A stretch of 21,426 nucleotides of DNA from a virus. The stretch spans positions 1-21,426 of the IMG/VR virus record IMGVR_UViG_3300043410_001428. One strand, written 5' to 3'. Below the pieces are notes generated by a model. The model ran no database searches and was not told where the DNA came from. It saw nothing but the letters and a program-made list of their open reading frames with translations. The position numbers were made by a program, and so were the translations under genes. Positions 1-6,061 of this stretch are shown in pieces. Within the stretch, counting starts at the first letter, position 1. Each line of letters begins with the position of its first letter.

Positions 1-308
1 TTGTAATAAGACTTCATTTTGAAGGTATTCATTGTTGGGAAAATTGTCCAATAGAAGAAGTTATATTTTTAAAAGACCCACATAGACATTTATTTCATAT
101 AGAATTAATTAAAGAGGTTAATCATAATGATAGAGATATTGAAATAATTATGTTAAAAAGACAAATTTTAAATTATTTAGGAATTCAACCTATACAATTA
201 GGAACTAAAAGTTGTGAAGATATTGCCGAAGATTTATTAAAAAAATTTAAAGCATATAGTGTTATGGTAACTGAGGATGGAGAAAATGGAGCAATAATAA
301 AACTATGA
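1..308 (+). CDS. QueD-like small protein, 5' end outside window
   Basis: The reading frame is open from base 3 to a TGA at 306-308, giving 101 visible residues; the start lies just upstream, and the family is probably only a few residues longer. I recognise the general phage family by its PHRHLFHIE and EDGENGA stretches, but I know no proven function. The motif order matches a QueD T-fold: His10 after an aromatic-x-x-x pattern, then His27-x-His29 (possible zinc ligands), a Ser70-Cys-Glu72-Asp-Ile-Ala stretch like the SAENMA of QueD, and a late Glu91. The catalytic Asp-His pair of QueD is absent. The stop overlaps the next ATG by four bases (ATGA), so it is probably translationally coupled to the glycosyltransferase and the queD-queE-folE genes. 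A role in 7-deazaguanine chemistry is inference; an unrelated HxH protein is the alternative. Confidence 0.75.
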   Translation, partial: VIRLHFEGIHCWENCPIEEVIFLKDPHRHLFHIELIKEVNHNDRDIEIIMLKRQILNYLGIQPIQLGTKSCEDIAEDLLKKFKAYSVMVTEDGENGAIIKL

Positions 309-1267
309 TAATATATTTACCATTAGAAAGTATTGATATGCGTTATACTACGCATTTAGATAGAGATATAAGAGAATACTTAGAAATATATCATAAAAAT
401 AATTATATAATACTTGAACCATTACAAGGAGATGGCAAAATTAATTCAGGTAGTTTTTTAGATGCAGGTCTTACTATTATGTCTAAAAGTAAACAAATAC
501 AAGATTTAGCAAGTTTATATAAAAAAAATATGATAAATGATGACGATATAGTTTTTACTACTGATTTATGGTTTACAGGAATTGAAGCTATTGCATATCT
601 AAATTATTTTTATAAAAAAAATATTAAGTTAAAAGGTATAATACATGCAGGTAGTTTTACCGATACTGATTTTGTTAGAGATATGGAAAGATGGGCTAAA
701 AATTTTGAAGATTGTGTTTTTGATATTGCTAATGAAATTTTTGTAGCAAGTAAATTTATTCAAGAAGATATTATTAAAAAAAGAATGGTAGATGCAAATA
801 AGATTATAGTTAGTGGATTGCCATTAGATTTTAAAAATATGAATAAATATAAAAATAATTTAAGTAAAGAAAATATAATAGTATTTAATGGTAGAAATGT
901 TGATGAAAAACAACCTTGGTTATTTGAACAATTAAAAAATGAACTCCCAAATTATACTTATGTTAATACTCATCAATTAAATTTAAGTAAAGAAGATTAT
1001 TATAAGTTATTATCAAAATCAAAAGTTGTAGTCAGTTTTGCATTACAAGAAAATTTTGGTTATGGCATACAAGAAGCAGTTTATTTAGGATGTATTCCAA
1101 TAGTTCCAAATAAATTAGTATATAAAGAACAATTTGATATAAAGTATAGATATAATAATTTTTTAGAATGTATTAAATTAGTTAATTTAGCTATGAATGA
1201 TAAATTATTAATACCAGAAATAAATATAAAAGAAAATTTTGAAATTTTTAAATATTGGTTTAAATGA
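305..1267 (+). CDS. GT-B fold glycosyltransferase (GT4-like)
   Basis: This 320-residue protein looks like a GT-B glycosyltransferase of the GT4 type. The C-terminal half has a strand-loop stretch SGLPLDF (about 170-176), a donor-domain start near IIVFNGRN (about 191-198), and the typical nucleotide-sugar signature ENFGYGIQEAVYLGCIPIV (about 248-266), where the E-x-FG-x-x-x-x-EA-x-x-x-G pattern holds the donor-binding glutamates. No signal peptide or membrane span is visible, so it is probably cytoplasmic. It overlaps the QueD-like gene upstream and queD downstream by four bases each (ATGA), embedding it in the deazaguanine operon. The acceptor is unknown: a modified DNA base is attractive from context, but phage GT4 enzymes can also modify cell-surface glycans. 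The gene is strikingly AT-rich, with 8 G+C in the 60 bases 841-900, unlike queE and folE. Confidence 0.8.
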   Translation: MIIYLPLESIDMRYTTHLDRDIREYLEIYHKNNYIILEPLQGDGKINSGSFLDAGLTIMSKSKQIQDLASLYKKNMINDDDIVFTTDLWFTGIEAIAYLNYFYKKNIKLKGIIHAGSFTDTDFVRDMERWAKNFEDCVFDIANEIFVASKFIQEDIIKKRMVDANKIIVSGLPLDFKNMNKYKNNLSKENIIVFNGRNVDEKQPWLFEQLKNELPNYTYVNTHQLNLSKEDYYKLLSKSKVVVSFALQENFGYGIQEAVYLGCIPIVPNKLVYKEQFDIKYRYNNFLECIKLVNLAMNDKLLIPEINIKENFEIFKYWFK

Positions 1268-1659
1268 TAATTGAGAAAAAATATCACTTCTATGCAGCAC
1301 ATAGAAATAAGAACGCAGGAGAAAAATGCGGAAGAATACATGGACATACCTACAATGTAGTATGTCATTTTAAGTTTAATGAAATAAAGGATGGAGTTAC
1401 TATGTTATTCTCAGATATAGATAAGATAGTAGAACCAATTATAAAACAGTACGACCACTACTTTCTATTGTATAGAGAAGATAGTTTATGTGATGTTTTA
1501 AATATGGCTAACGAACCTTTCATTGAACTGCCTTTTGAAACTAGTGCAGAGAATATGGCTTTATGGATATTCAATCAAATTAAAACTCATTTGCCAATAG
1601 TTAAGATAGAATTGGCAGAAACCAAATCAAGCAATGTAATATATGAAATTGGCAGTTAG
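1264..1659 (+). CDS. queD: 6-carboxy-5,6,7,8-tetrahydropterin synthase (QueD)
   Basis: QueD converts 7,8-dihydroneopterin triphosphate to 6-carboxy-5,6,7,8-tetrahydropterin, the second step from GTP to 7-deazaguanines, in the cytoplasm. The 131-residue length is normal. All key residues are visible: zinc ligands His13, His26 and His28 (FYAAH and IHGHTYNV), catalytic Cys22, the Asp64-His65 pair, the SAENMA helix (94-99) and the pterin-binding Glu119 followed by Thr. A 6-pyruvoyl-tetrahydropterin synthase is the close relative, but the Cys-Gly-Arg-Ile-His-Gly-His spacing and the queE and folE neighbours favour QueD. Its ATG overlaps the glycosyltransferase stop by four bases, and its 3' end overlaps queE by 17 bases, which indicates translational coupling. 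Confidence 0.95.
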   Translation: MIIEKKYHFYAAHRNKNAGEKCGRIHGHTYNVVCHFKFNEIKDGVTMLFSDIDKIVEPIIKQYDHYFLLYREDSLCDVLNMANEPFIELPFETSAENMALWIFNQIKTHLPIVKIELAETKSSNVIYEIGS

Positions 1660-2365
1660 CGAAGTATTCTATTCTATACAAGGAGAAGGAATGACAACAG
1701 GTTTCCCTGCAGTATTTGTACGACTAGCAGGATGTAACTTAATGTGCGGAGGTAAAGGAACGGAAAAGGATGGCAAATTACATGATGGAGCAACTTGGAG
1801 ATGTGATAGTATTGAGGTATGGATAAAAGGTAAAAGCAAACCTTACGCAGAAATACTACCTATTGAATGTCAAGAAGCAATTAGAAACGGAGCAAATATT
1901 ATCATAACAGGAGGAGAGCCAATGCTTCAACAAAAAAACATAGTAGGATTTATTGAATATTTAGAAACTTTGCATCCTTTCCCTTTTGTAGAGGTAGAAA
2001 CTAATGGAACAATTATGCCTAATGATGATATGTTAGAGTTAGTTTGTCAATGGAATATATCTCCTAAGTTAGCCAATAGCGGTATGCCTAAGGAAGATAG
2101 AATTAATATTGAAGTTTTAAAAAAATTAACTAACTACGATTGCCAATATAAGTTTGTAGTATCAAGCAGAAATGATTGGGAGGAAATAAAACAAGACTTT
2201 TTACCACACTTAGATAAAAGTTATATTACATTGATGCCAGCAGGTAGTAACCAAGAGGAACTAAAAGAAACAAAAGAATTGGTTGCAGAAATATGCAAGG
2301 AAAACTATTTAAGATTAACTAACCGATTACACATAGATATATGGAACAAGAAAACAGGAGTATAA
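1643..2365 (+). CDS. queE: 7-carboxy-7-deazaguanine synthase (QueE), radical SAM
   Basis: QueE is a radical S-adenosylmethionine enzyme that contracts 6-carboxytetrahydropterin to 7-carboxy-7-deazaguanine (CDG). The N-terminus carries the family stretch EVFYSIQGEG (7-16), which binds substrate and SAM, followed by FVRLAGCNLMC. Iron-sulfur cluster cysteines are likely Cys31, Cys35 and Cys54; the third lies 18 residues after the second, in WRCDS, so there is a loop insertion compared with the common C-x3-C-x2-C. ITGGEPMLQ (88-96) is the SAM-binding GGE motif, and VETNGT (about 118-123) and ISPK (139-142) are further QueE signatures. At 240 residues it is slightly longer than many bacterial forms. 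It overlaps queD by 17 and folE by 25 bases. With no queC in view, the product could be CDG itself or be processed by enzymes encoded elsewhere. Confidence 0.95.
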   Translation: MKLAVSEVFYSIQGEGMTTGFPAVFVRLAGCNLMCGGKGTEKDGKLHDGATWRCDSIEVWIKGKSKPYAEILPIECQEAIRNGANIIITGGEPMLQQKNIVGFIEYLETLHPFPFVEVETNGTIMPNDDMLELVCQWNISPKLANSGMPKEDRINIEVLKKLTNYDCQYKFVVSSRNDWEEIKQDFLPHLDKSYITLMPAGSNQEELKETKELVAEICKENYLRLTNRLHIDIWNKKTGV

Positions 2366-2907
2366 GACAATACCAAGAAGGTAGTGCTGAATGGCATTTC
2401 CAAAGTATTTTAGAACAATTAGGAGAAAATCCTCAAAGAGAAGGGTTACAAGAGACACCTAAAAGGTATATAAAGTTTATGAGGGAGTTCCTTGAACCAA
2501 AGGAATTTAACTTTACTAGCTTTGATGCCGAAGGAACGGATGAAATGATAGTACAAAGCAATATACCTTTCTATTCCTTATGCGAACATCATACCGCACC
2601 CTTCTTTGGAACAGGAGTTATTGCCTACATACCTGATAAAAAGATAGTAGGTCTAAGCAAATTGGCTAGAACTTTAGACCTTTTTGCAAATAGATTTCAA
2701 AATCAAGAAAGGATTACAACACAAGTAGCCACAAAAATATGGGAGGAATTAAGTCCAAGAGGAGTGGCAGTAAGCCTAAAAGCACAACACCTTTGTATGT
2801 GTATGCGAGGAGTTAAGAAGCACGATACATGGACTACAACTACCAAACTATTAGGAGTATTCAAAGAGGATGATAAAGCTAGGGCAGAATTCCTTAGATA
2901 TATCTAA
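2341..2907 (+). CDS. folE: GTP cyclohydrolase I (FolE)
   Basis: GTP cyclohydrolase I opens and rearranges GTP to 7,8-dihydroneopterin triphosphate, the substrate of QueD. The 188 residues form a complete enzyme. Zinc ligands are Cys81 and His84 in SLCEHH and Cys152 in HLCMCMRG; catalytic histidines are His83 and His150. The signature blocks IVGLSKLAR (102-110) and QNQERITTQ (120-128) are intact, as is the N-terminal REGLQETPKR (33-42). Although last in the cassette, it encodes the first enzyme of the pathway, so the phage can raise flux from GTP without the host enzyme. The start overlaps queE by 25 bases. The terminase small subunit begins 17 bases after the stop, with no terminator between, so packaging genes are probably on the same transcript. 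Confidence 0.96.
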   Translation: MEQENRSIRQYQEGSAEWHFQSILEQLGENPQREGLQETPKRYIKFMREFLEPKEFNFTSFDAEGTDEMIVQSNIPFYSLCEHHTAPFFGTGVIAYIPDKKIVGLSKLARTLDLFANRFQNQERITTQVATKIWEELSPRGVAVSLKAQHLCMCMRGVKKHDTWTTTTKLLGVFKEDDKARAEFLRYI

Positions 2908-2924
2908 AACAGAACAATAACAGA

Positions 2925-3329
2925 ATGAGCAAAGAACATTTGATACCATTTAAAAAAGGGCAAAGTGGCAATCCAAAAGGTCGCCCAAGAAAGTATGTCA
3001 GCCTTTTAAAGGAGCAGGGATACAAAGTAAGTGAGGTAAATGATGCCATCCAAGCAATGATGTCTATGACCTTTGATGAGTTAAAGGAAGTATTCAATGA
3101 TGAAAGTGCAACAATATTAGAAAAGACAATTGCCAATGCTATGAAGAAGTCATTGGAGAAGGGCAGTCTTTACTCATTAGACACCCTTTTAACGAGGGTT
3201 TATGGCAAACCTAGGGAAACTATCGACACAAACAATAAAACCGAACTAAAGGGCAGAATAGAGGTAGTAGTGAATAAAAGTGATGTTCCTTTATCAAACA
3301 GAGAAACGGATGTAGATGTTAGCAGATAA
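2925..3329 (+). CDS. Probable terminase small subunit (DUF5681-like N-terminus)
   Basis: This 134-residue protein lies directly before the large terminase and overlaps it by 14 bases, the usual position of the DNA-recognising small subunit. The N-terminus has the basic stretch FKKGQSGNPKGRPRK (9-23), characteristic of DUF5681, a family common beside phage terminases. The middle (about 35-95) is predicted to be helical, including EKTIANAMKKSLEKG and DTLLTRVYGKPRE, similar to the C-terminal part of many small terminases; the tail is polar. No classical helix-turn-helix is obvious by eye, so the function rests on position and the DUF5681 motif. There is no Shine-Dalgarno sequence before the ATG. 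Confidence 0.75.
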   Translation: MSKEHLIPFKKGQSGNPKGRPRKYVSLLKEQGYKVSEVNDAIQAMMSMTFDELKEVFNDESATILEKTIANAMKKSLEKGSLYSLDTLLTRVYGKPRETIDTNNKTELKGRIEVVVNKSDVPLSNRETDVDVSR

Positions 3330-4482
3330 CAAACTATTTGAAACAAGTGTTGTTTTTGAAAGCAACCGCAACTCCTTAGCTGATATTGTAGTCAATCAGG
3401 GAGGAACTTCAAGCGGTAAGACCTATAGTATCTTGCAGAACCTTTTCCTTCATGCCATTGAGGATGACAATCAAGTAATTACAATAGTAGGGCAGGATAT
3501 TCCTAACTTAAAGGTAGGTGCCTTGCGTGATGCCCAAACAATATTAGAGAAGTCCGAGATATTGCAGTCCTTTGTTGCTGATTTTAATAAAAGCGACAGG
3601 ATTTATACCTTTATCAATGGTTCTATAATGGAGTTTAAAAGCTACGAGGATGCTCAGGATGCTAAGTCAGGTAAAAGGGATTACCTATTTGTAAACGAAG
3701 CCAATGGTATCACTAAGGATATATTTGATGAATTGTATATAAGAACAAAGCATAAGACATATTTAGATTACAACCCTAACATAGAATTTTGGGTGCATCA
3801 TGAACTAATAGGTAAACCAAATGTGGAGTTAATAATTAGCGACCATAGGCACAACCCTTTCCTTGATGCAAAAATACACGAGAAGATAGAAGCGATTGAG
3901 GATGAGGAATTGTGGAAGGTATATGCAAGAGGATTAACAGGTAAATTAGAGGGAGTTATCTTTAGGGATTATAATGTAATTACAAATGTTAGCTTGGATG
4001 CTAAACTAATAGGATATGGTTTAGACTTTGGATTTACCAACGACCCTACTGCCCTTATTGCAGTTTATAGCCAAAGTGGAGAATTAGTCTTAGATGAATT
4101 AATTTATGAAAAAGGTCTTTTGAATGTTAGAATATCTGACAGGATGCGAGAATTGTCAGTTGCAGGGAGAATCATTGCAGATTCCGCAGAGCCTAAAAGT
4201 ATCTCGGAGTTGCAAGGATACGGATGGATGGTCGAACCTGCCCAAAAAGGTAGGGATAGTATTAAACAATCCATAAATATCCTTAAACGCTACAAATTGA
4301 ATGTTACTCAAAGAAGCCACAACCTCAAAAAGGAACTAAATAACTATAAATGGAAGCAAAATAGGGATGGAAGGCTAGAGAACGAGCCTGTGGATTTCCT
4401 AAACCATAGTATAGATGCAGTACGATATGTGTGCTTAAATGCCCTAAATAATGTATCTGAGGGCAAATATAGTTTCGTTTAA
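3316..4482 (+). CDS. terL: Terminase large subunit (ATPase-nuclease)
   Basis: This is the DNA-packaging motor and headful or cohesive-end nuclease, 388 residues. The N-terminal ATPase domain has a Walker A GGTSSGKT (29-36), with Lys35 as the phosphate-binding lysine, and a Walker B strand YLFVNEAN (123-130) with Glu128 as candidate catalytic acid. The C-terminal RNase H-like nuclease has Asp237 in LDFGFTNDPTA, Asp289 in IIADSAEP and Asp367 in LNHSIDAVRYV, the expected three acidic residues. It is a little short for the family but complete. It follows the small subunit with a 14-base overlap. The gene is followed by a 136-base region rich in dyads, not by the portal gene as usual. Confidence 0.95.
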   Translation: MLADNKLFETSVVFESNRNSLADIVVNQGGTSSGKTYSILQNLFLHAIEDDNQVITIVGQDIPNLKVGALRDAQTILEKSEILQSFVADFNKSDRIYTFINGSIMEFKSYEDAQDAKSGKRDYLFVNEANGITKDIFDELYIRTKHKTYLDYNPNIEFWVHHELIGKPNVELIISDHRHNPFLDAKIHEKIEAIEDEELWKVYARGLTGKLEGVIFRDYNVITNVSLDAKLIGYGLDFGFTNDPTALIAVYSQSGELVLDELIYEKGLLNVRISDRMRELSVAGRIIADSAEPKSISELQGYGWMVEPAQKGRDSIKQSINILKRYKLNVTQRSHNLKKELNNYKWKQNRDGRLENEPVDFLNHSIDAVRYVCLNALNNVSEGKYSFV

Positions 4483-4618
4483 GCTATATATTATTTACAT
4501 AACTCATTGATTTACAATAAGTAATAGATTATTTGATTTTTTTTAGAAAAATTATAGATAATTTAAGGAACCAATGGTTTATCTGCCTACATTTATGATA
4601 TAAATAAAAATAAACCAA
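4483..4618 (+). promoter_or_regulatory. AT-rich intergenic region with dyads, candidate control region
   Basis: This 136-base gap separates terL from the DUF932 gene. It contains a weak A/T stem (4516-4520 with 4529-4533) before a run of eight T (4537-4544), which could be a poor terminator. A 7-base inverted repeat follows, AAATTAT at 4549-4555 and ATAATTT at 4558-4564, then a second dyad, AACCA (4569-4573) and TGGTT (4575-4579). TACATTTA at 4588-4595 fits the Bacteroidota TAnnTTTG -7 box in six of its seven fixed bases (fifth to last), but no TTTG lies at the right distance. Dyads just upstream of a promoter-like box suggest an operator; this is inference from sequence shape only. Confidence 0.35.
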
Positions 4619-5479
4619 ATGAAAAATCAAATGAAAAGAGCAAACTTAAAAGCAACACAAACTGATAATGTATTTATCAATGTTGAAGTAAAAGACCTAT
4701 CAGAAATTACAGGATTGCCAACAATTAGTTCAAAATCTAAAGCAGTAATATCTGAAGGCAGAATAGTAAATATAGTATCTAATTCTTATGCTCATTTAAC
4801 TAATGAGGCATTTTTTTTAAATGTTGAGCAAAAATTAGTAGAAGCAGATATACATTATAAGACTAGAAGTATTAATATTGATAATAGACAATTTGCAGTA
4901 GATTATATTTTAGAAGATGATAATTATCATATTGATGTAAAAGGCAAAAATGATAATATAAAGCCTATGATTAGATTTACTAACTCATACGATAGCAGTT
5001 GTAAAACAACAGGTAGTTTTGGTTTTTTTAGAGAAATATGCAGTAATGGATTACATATTGCAGAAACTAAAGTAGGATTTTCTTTAAAGCATAAAGGACA
5101 AATATCAGAATTAGTTATGCCAAGAATAGATGAATTAGTTGCTCAATTTATGAGTAATGAATACTATGAGATTAAAAGAAAGTTTGAAGTTTTAGCTGAA
5201 AGACCAATATATGATTTAGAAGATTTTGTTAGAATTACTGCAGAAGAATTAGATTTATTTAAGTTTGAAACAAGCGAAAAGAACCCTGAACCTAGTAAAA
5301 AGGCAAAAATGATTATAGAAACTATTGAAAAAGAAGTTAATTTGTTAGGAGAAAAACCAAATATGTGGTTAGGTTACAATGCTTTCAATGAATATGTGCA
5401 TGGACAAAATCTTAGAAATTTTGAAGTAAAAAAGAAACTAGATACACAAATATTTGATTTCTTGGTAGAGAATAATTAA
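4619..5479 (+). CDS. DUF932 family protein
   Basis: This 286-residue protein resembles the DUF932 (phage/plasmid-like, TIGR03299) family. The visible family features are IVSNSYAHLTNEAFF (about 52-66), the central FTNSYDSSCKTTGSFGFFRE (about 121-140) and CSNGLHI (142-148). The family is frequent on plasmids, in phages and beside mobile elements, but its molecular function is not established. A lysine-rich C-terminal part (about 215-286) is helical. I chose the first ATG; a second Met five codons later is possible. Codon use is strongly A/T-biased (14 G+C in the 60 bases 4861-4920) compared with terL, and the gene has its own dyad-rich upstream region and downstream hairpins. It therefore looks like an independently acquired moron inserted between terL and the tail genes. 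Confidence 0.8.
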   Translation: MKNQMKRANLKATQTDNVFINVEVKDLSEITGLPTISSKSKAVISEGRIVNIVSNSYAHLTNEAFFLNVEQKLVEADIHYKTRSINIDNRQFAVDYILEDDNYHIDVKGKNDNIKPMIRFTNSYDSSCKTTGSFGFFREICSNGLHIAETKVGFSLKHKGQISELVMPRIDELVAQFMSNEYYEIKRKFEVLAERPIYDLEDFVRITAEELDLFKFETSEKNPEPSKKAKMIIETIEKEVNLLGEKPNMWLGYNAFNEYVHGQNLRNFEVKKKLDTQIFDFLVENN

Positions 5480-5489
5480 TTTTAAGAAT

Positions 5490-5526
5490 CCCCTGAGGGG
5501 TGCGACTCTCCAACGCACAATTTTTT
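5490..5526 (+). terminator. Tandem hairpins plus T-run after DUF932 gene
   Basis: CCCC (5490-5493), loop TGA, GGGG (5497-5500) is followed directly by a second stem, GTGCG (5500-5504) with CGCAC (5514-5518) around a nine-base loop ACTCTCCAA, then AA and six T (5521-5526). The second stem with the T-run fits a weak intrinsic terminator; the two stems share G5500. The structure ends 18 bases before the ATG of the next gene, so a leader regulatory role is also possible. Confidence 0.55.
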
Positions 5527-5544
5527 AAATTAAAAAAAAACATC

Positions 5545-5697
5545 ATGGCAAACAGATTAAAAACAAAAGAAGAAAAACAATTAGAGCATTACGCAAAAAT
5601 GAATGAGCAGTACAAAAAGGATAGCCTAGGAATGGGTTGGTTCTTTATTATCATTGTAGGTGCTTTATTACTAACTGCATTAATTGAAAACCTATAG
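5545..5697 (+). CDS. Small single-span membrane protein
   Basis: The likely product is 50 residues starting at ATG 5545. A GTG at 5500 in the same frame would lie inside the hairpin pair, so it is rejected as the start. Residues 1-30 are highly charged (MANRLKTKEEKQLEHYAKMN), and residues 32-48 form one hydrophobic span, GWFFIIIVGALLLTALI. With a basic N-terminal part and a very short outside tail, the protein would probably sit in the inner membrane with the N-terminus in the cytoplasm. The leader is A-rich (TTAAAAAAAAACATC) without a Shine-Dalgarno sequence, as in many Bacteroidota genes. The next small gene begins two bases after the stop. I do not recognise a family. Confidence 0.7.
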   Translation: MANRLKTKEEKQLEHYAKMNEQYKKDSLGMGWFFIIIVGALLLTALIENL

Positions 5698-5699
5698 TT

Positions 5700-5867
5700 A
5701 TGGCATATTCAACCTGTTGCGGTGCGTATAGCACAATGCCTGAAATAGATATCTGCCCTGAATGTCGTGACCATTGTGATTGGGAGGATGAAGATGAGGA
5801 TGAGGTAGAAGAAGATAAGGAAGCAGAAAACCTAATTGACCAATCCAAAATTGATAAACATGAGTAA
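5700..5867 (+). CDS. 55-residue Cys-rich, acidic small protein
   Basis: An ATG-initiated frame of 55 residues begins MAYSTCCGAYSTMPEID. It carries Cys6, Cys7, Cys19, Cys22 and Cys26 (ICPECRDHC), an arrangement that could bind one zinc ion like a small zinc ribbon. From residue 29 it becomes very acidic, with about a dozen Asp/Glu in a row broken only by a Val, then a polar end. I recognise the CC-x(n)-C-x2-C layout from small phage proteins of unknown function but cannot name it. It starts two bases after the previous stop and overlaps the following coiled-coil gene by eight bases, which supports its being translated. Confidence 0.65.
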   Translation: MAYSTCCGAYSTMPEIDICPECRDHCDWEDEDEDEVEEDKEAENLIDQSKIDKHE

Positions 5868-6057
5868 GCTAGGAACATATGTTGATACCTTAGAACTAGA
5901 GAACGAAATGTTAAGGGATAAGGTAAAAGCATTACAAGCACAATTGAAACCCTATTTAGATGCAGAAAAAAAGAGAGAGGAATATCTAAAGAAAAGGGAT
6001 GAAGCAGATTTGCAAATTGCTCAAATGTTACATAACTTTCACAACAAAATGAAATAA
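5860..6057 (+). CDS. 65-residue coiled-coil protein
   Basis: The chosen start is ATG 5860 (MSKLGTYVDTLELENEML), which overlaps the previous stop by eight bases; a TTG 24 bases earlier in the same frame is less likely. Nearly the whole protein reads as heptads (LELENEMLRDKVKALQAQL, then EKKREEYLKKRDEADLQIA), so it is probably a helical dimer or a helical partner of another protein. The composition is highly charged with no cysteines and no membrane segment. The gene is followed by a long terminator-like hairpin. No function can be assigned. Confidence 0.7.
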   Translation: MSKLGTYVDTLELENEMLRDKVKALQAQLKPYLDAEKKREEYLKKRDEADLQIAQMLHNFHNKMK

Positions 6058-6061
6058 ATAC

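Noticed and set aside
305-1267. Whether the glycosyltransferase could instead be the DpdA DNA transglycosylase
   Set aside because: The protein shows GT-B donor-site motifs and none of the TGT barrel features expected of DpdA, such as the zinc-binding Cys/His set or catalytic aspartates in barrel context.
1081-1368. Open frame of 95 residues on the minus strand across the glycosyltransferase/queD junction
   Set aside because: It lies opposite two recognisable genes, has no family features, and is expected by chance in AT-rich DNA. The same reasoning applies to the other minus-strand frames, including 5651-6073, 6799-7044, 11812-12144 and 20206-20589.
5500-5544. GTG start 45 bases upstream for the small membrane protein at 5545
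   Set aside because: The GTG is inside the hairpin pair, and the extra residues do not look like a natural N-terminus; ATG 5545 has an A-rich leader.
5836-5859. TTG start for the coiled-coil protein
   Set aside because: ATG 5860 overlaps the previous stop in the manner typical of this genome, so the TTG extension is unnecessary.
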